From: Priapulus caudatus
Lineage: Eukaryota > Priapulida > Priapulimorpha > Priapulimorphida > Priapulidae
DNA length: 53,932 nt
Assembly (NCBI RefSeq): GCF_000485595.1
Contig: NW_014577193.1
Coordinates: 171,098-225,029 of the forward strand
Direction of reading: 5' to 3'
Part shown: positions 53,147 to 53,932 of the stretch, piece after piece
How the letters are laid out: the number at the start of each line of letters is the position of its first letter
Position numbering within the stretch: position 1 is the first letter of the stretch
Position numbers and translations under genes: made by a program
The notes under the pieces: generated by a model
Seen by the model: only the letters and a program-made list of their open reading frames with translations
What the model was told of the DNA's origin: nothing
Database searches by the model: none

Positions 53147-53932
53147 CTGAAAGTAATGTAAAGACATGTGGGATAACCTCGTGATGACCTATCACCTCTA
53201 TGCAGCACTTCCTAGTGCTAGTAAACCTGATTGAAACATTGATAGATTCAAGTTCCCTCTGCATACTAAGCTCTGCACTCTGAACTTCATTGAACATTCG
53301 TGGTGTTTATCGAGTTATTTAGTGGTTTATTTTAACTCTTGAAATCTTACTGGTTCTTAAAATTAGGCGACACCTGGCCGATCATATAACAATAAGACAG
53401 TTGTTGCAGCATTTGACAGCCTGTTGAAATGGCTAGCATAATGTGCATATCTACTGGGAATTCTGGCAGTTCAGTGATATAGTTACCAAACAAACACAAT
53501 TAAGTGCTAACATCGCGCTAACAGTACCACGATTTGAATTCGCGATTATTCTGAATTTGGCTTGGATTTTGGCTGAGACATACACCCAGATTGACATCTA
53601 AAATTTCAAGTGTGCGTGGTGGCTGCACACACGACCGGATCACACTGGGTGTATATTTGAAATGCCTAATCATGAAATGCCACATTCTGCAGGCTGGGAT
53701 CCCCCATGGCATATATCCCCCTTTTTTTGCAAAATACTACCACATATGGTCTTGTACATGCAGTAGCCAGTAGGCAGTAGCTCATTCTTACTCTGTGATA
53801 TCAATAGACAATACATAAATCATAATTATCACCCCATGAATGGTGAATATTTAGGCTCAAGGGGTCGTTGTCGTAACAGGTACTACAGATATGTACCCGA
53901 GGTAGTTTTAGGTTGTTTAGTATTATGTTTAT
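53147..53932. other. TRIP11 intron to window end, no exon found
   Basis: Searched on the minus strand for a short Ser/Gly/Leu-rich ALPS-type first exon; none seen. A weak inverted pair ACACCCAGATTG / CACTGGGTGT (53582, 53643) is the only pattern. Confidence 0.5.

Noticed and set aside
53146-53932. First TRIP11 exon with the ALPS segment
   Set aside because: No frame with the expected Ser/Gly/Leu-rich start and donor was found; it most likely lies beyond the window.
1-53932. tRNA, rRNA or other structured RNA genes
   Set aside because: No recognisable tRNA A/B boxes with a cloverleaf, nor rRNA or snRNA segments, were noticed by eye; a covariance-model search was not possible.

Overview
The window is nuclear DNA from an animal, most likely a non-model marine invertebrate; the phylum cannot be fixed from the sequence. 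Reasons: introns with GT..AG ends, TTAGGG-type telomere-like repeats, AATAAA signals, many minisatellites and cut-and-paste transposon remnants, and one long metazoan gene. There are assembly gaps at 22187-22995 (809 N) and 35667-35676 (10 N).

The dominant feature is one gene on the minus strand, from beyond the right edge to 10489. It is the orthologue of TRIP11 (GMAP-210), the long coiled-coil golgin of the cis-Golgi. Twenty coding exons could be placed by matching splice sites and codon phase, and every junction outside the big gap keeps the frame. The N-terminal repeat region, the central coiled coil, the C-terminal GRAB (Arl1/GRIP-related) domain and the conserved C-terminal tail are all recognisable. 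The first exon, which should carry the N-terminal lipid-packing (ALPS) segment, lies outside the window, and part of the central coiled coil lies in the N gap.

Tail-to-tail with it, on the plus strand at 8434-9306, is a small three-exon gene for a 73-residue single-pass membrane protein, with a TATA-like box upstream and an AATAAA downstream. I do not recognise its family.

Everything else is repeats. 1-8200 is intergenic and holds nested inverted-repeat elements: a hAT-like element with a 5-bp target duplication, a TTAA-flanked element with a P2X7-tail-like exon, and foldback elements, one with a telomere-like core. The TRIP11 introns hold minisatellites (12.7-14.7, 15.1-15.7, 18.4-20.5, 21.8-22.2, 27.8-28.0, 33.9-34.8 kb), polypurine tracts, CA/GT tracts and transposons: a palindromic element with peptide-coding arms (30807-31231), a long-inverted-repeat element (36138-39604) inside a larger composite, a TTA-flanked MITE (40549-40985), further 5-bp-duplication hAT-like elements, decayed Helitron helicase and Cys-rich transposon ORFs (50.3-51.5 kb), and a second palindromic element inserted in one of the hAT-like copies (52391-52609).

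The most unusual observations are (i) two palindromic elements flanked by perfect 8-bp duplications, one with arms that differ mainly at synonymous codon positions and the other with a matching empty site elsewhere in the window; (ii) a minisatellite whose unit repeats the exon-16 splice donor of TRIP11, creating a ladder of decoy donors; and (iii) a group of CAG..CTG-ended elements all carrying 5-bp target duplications.
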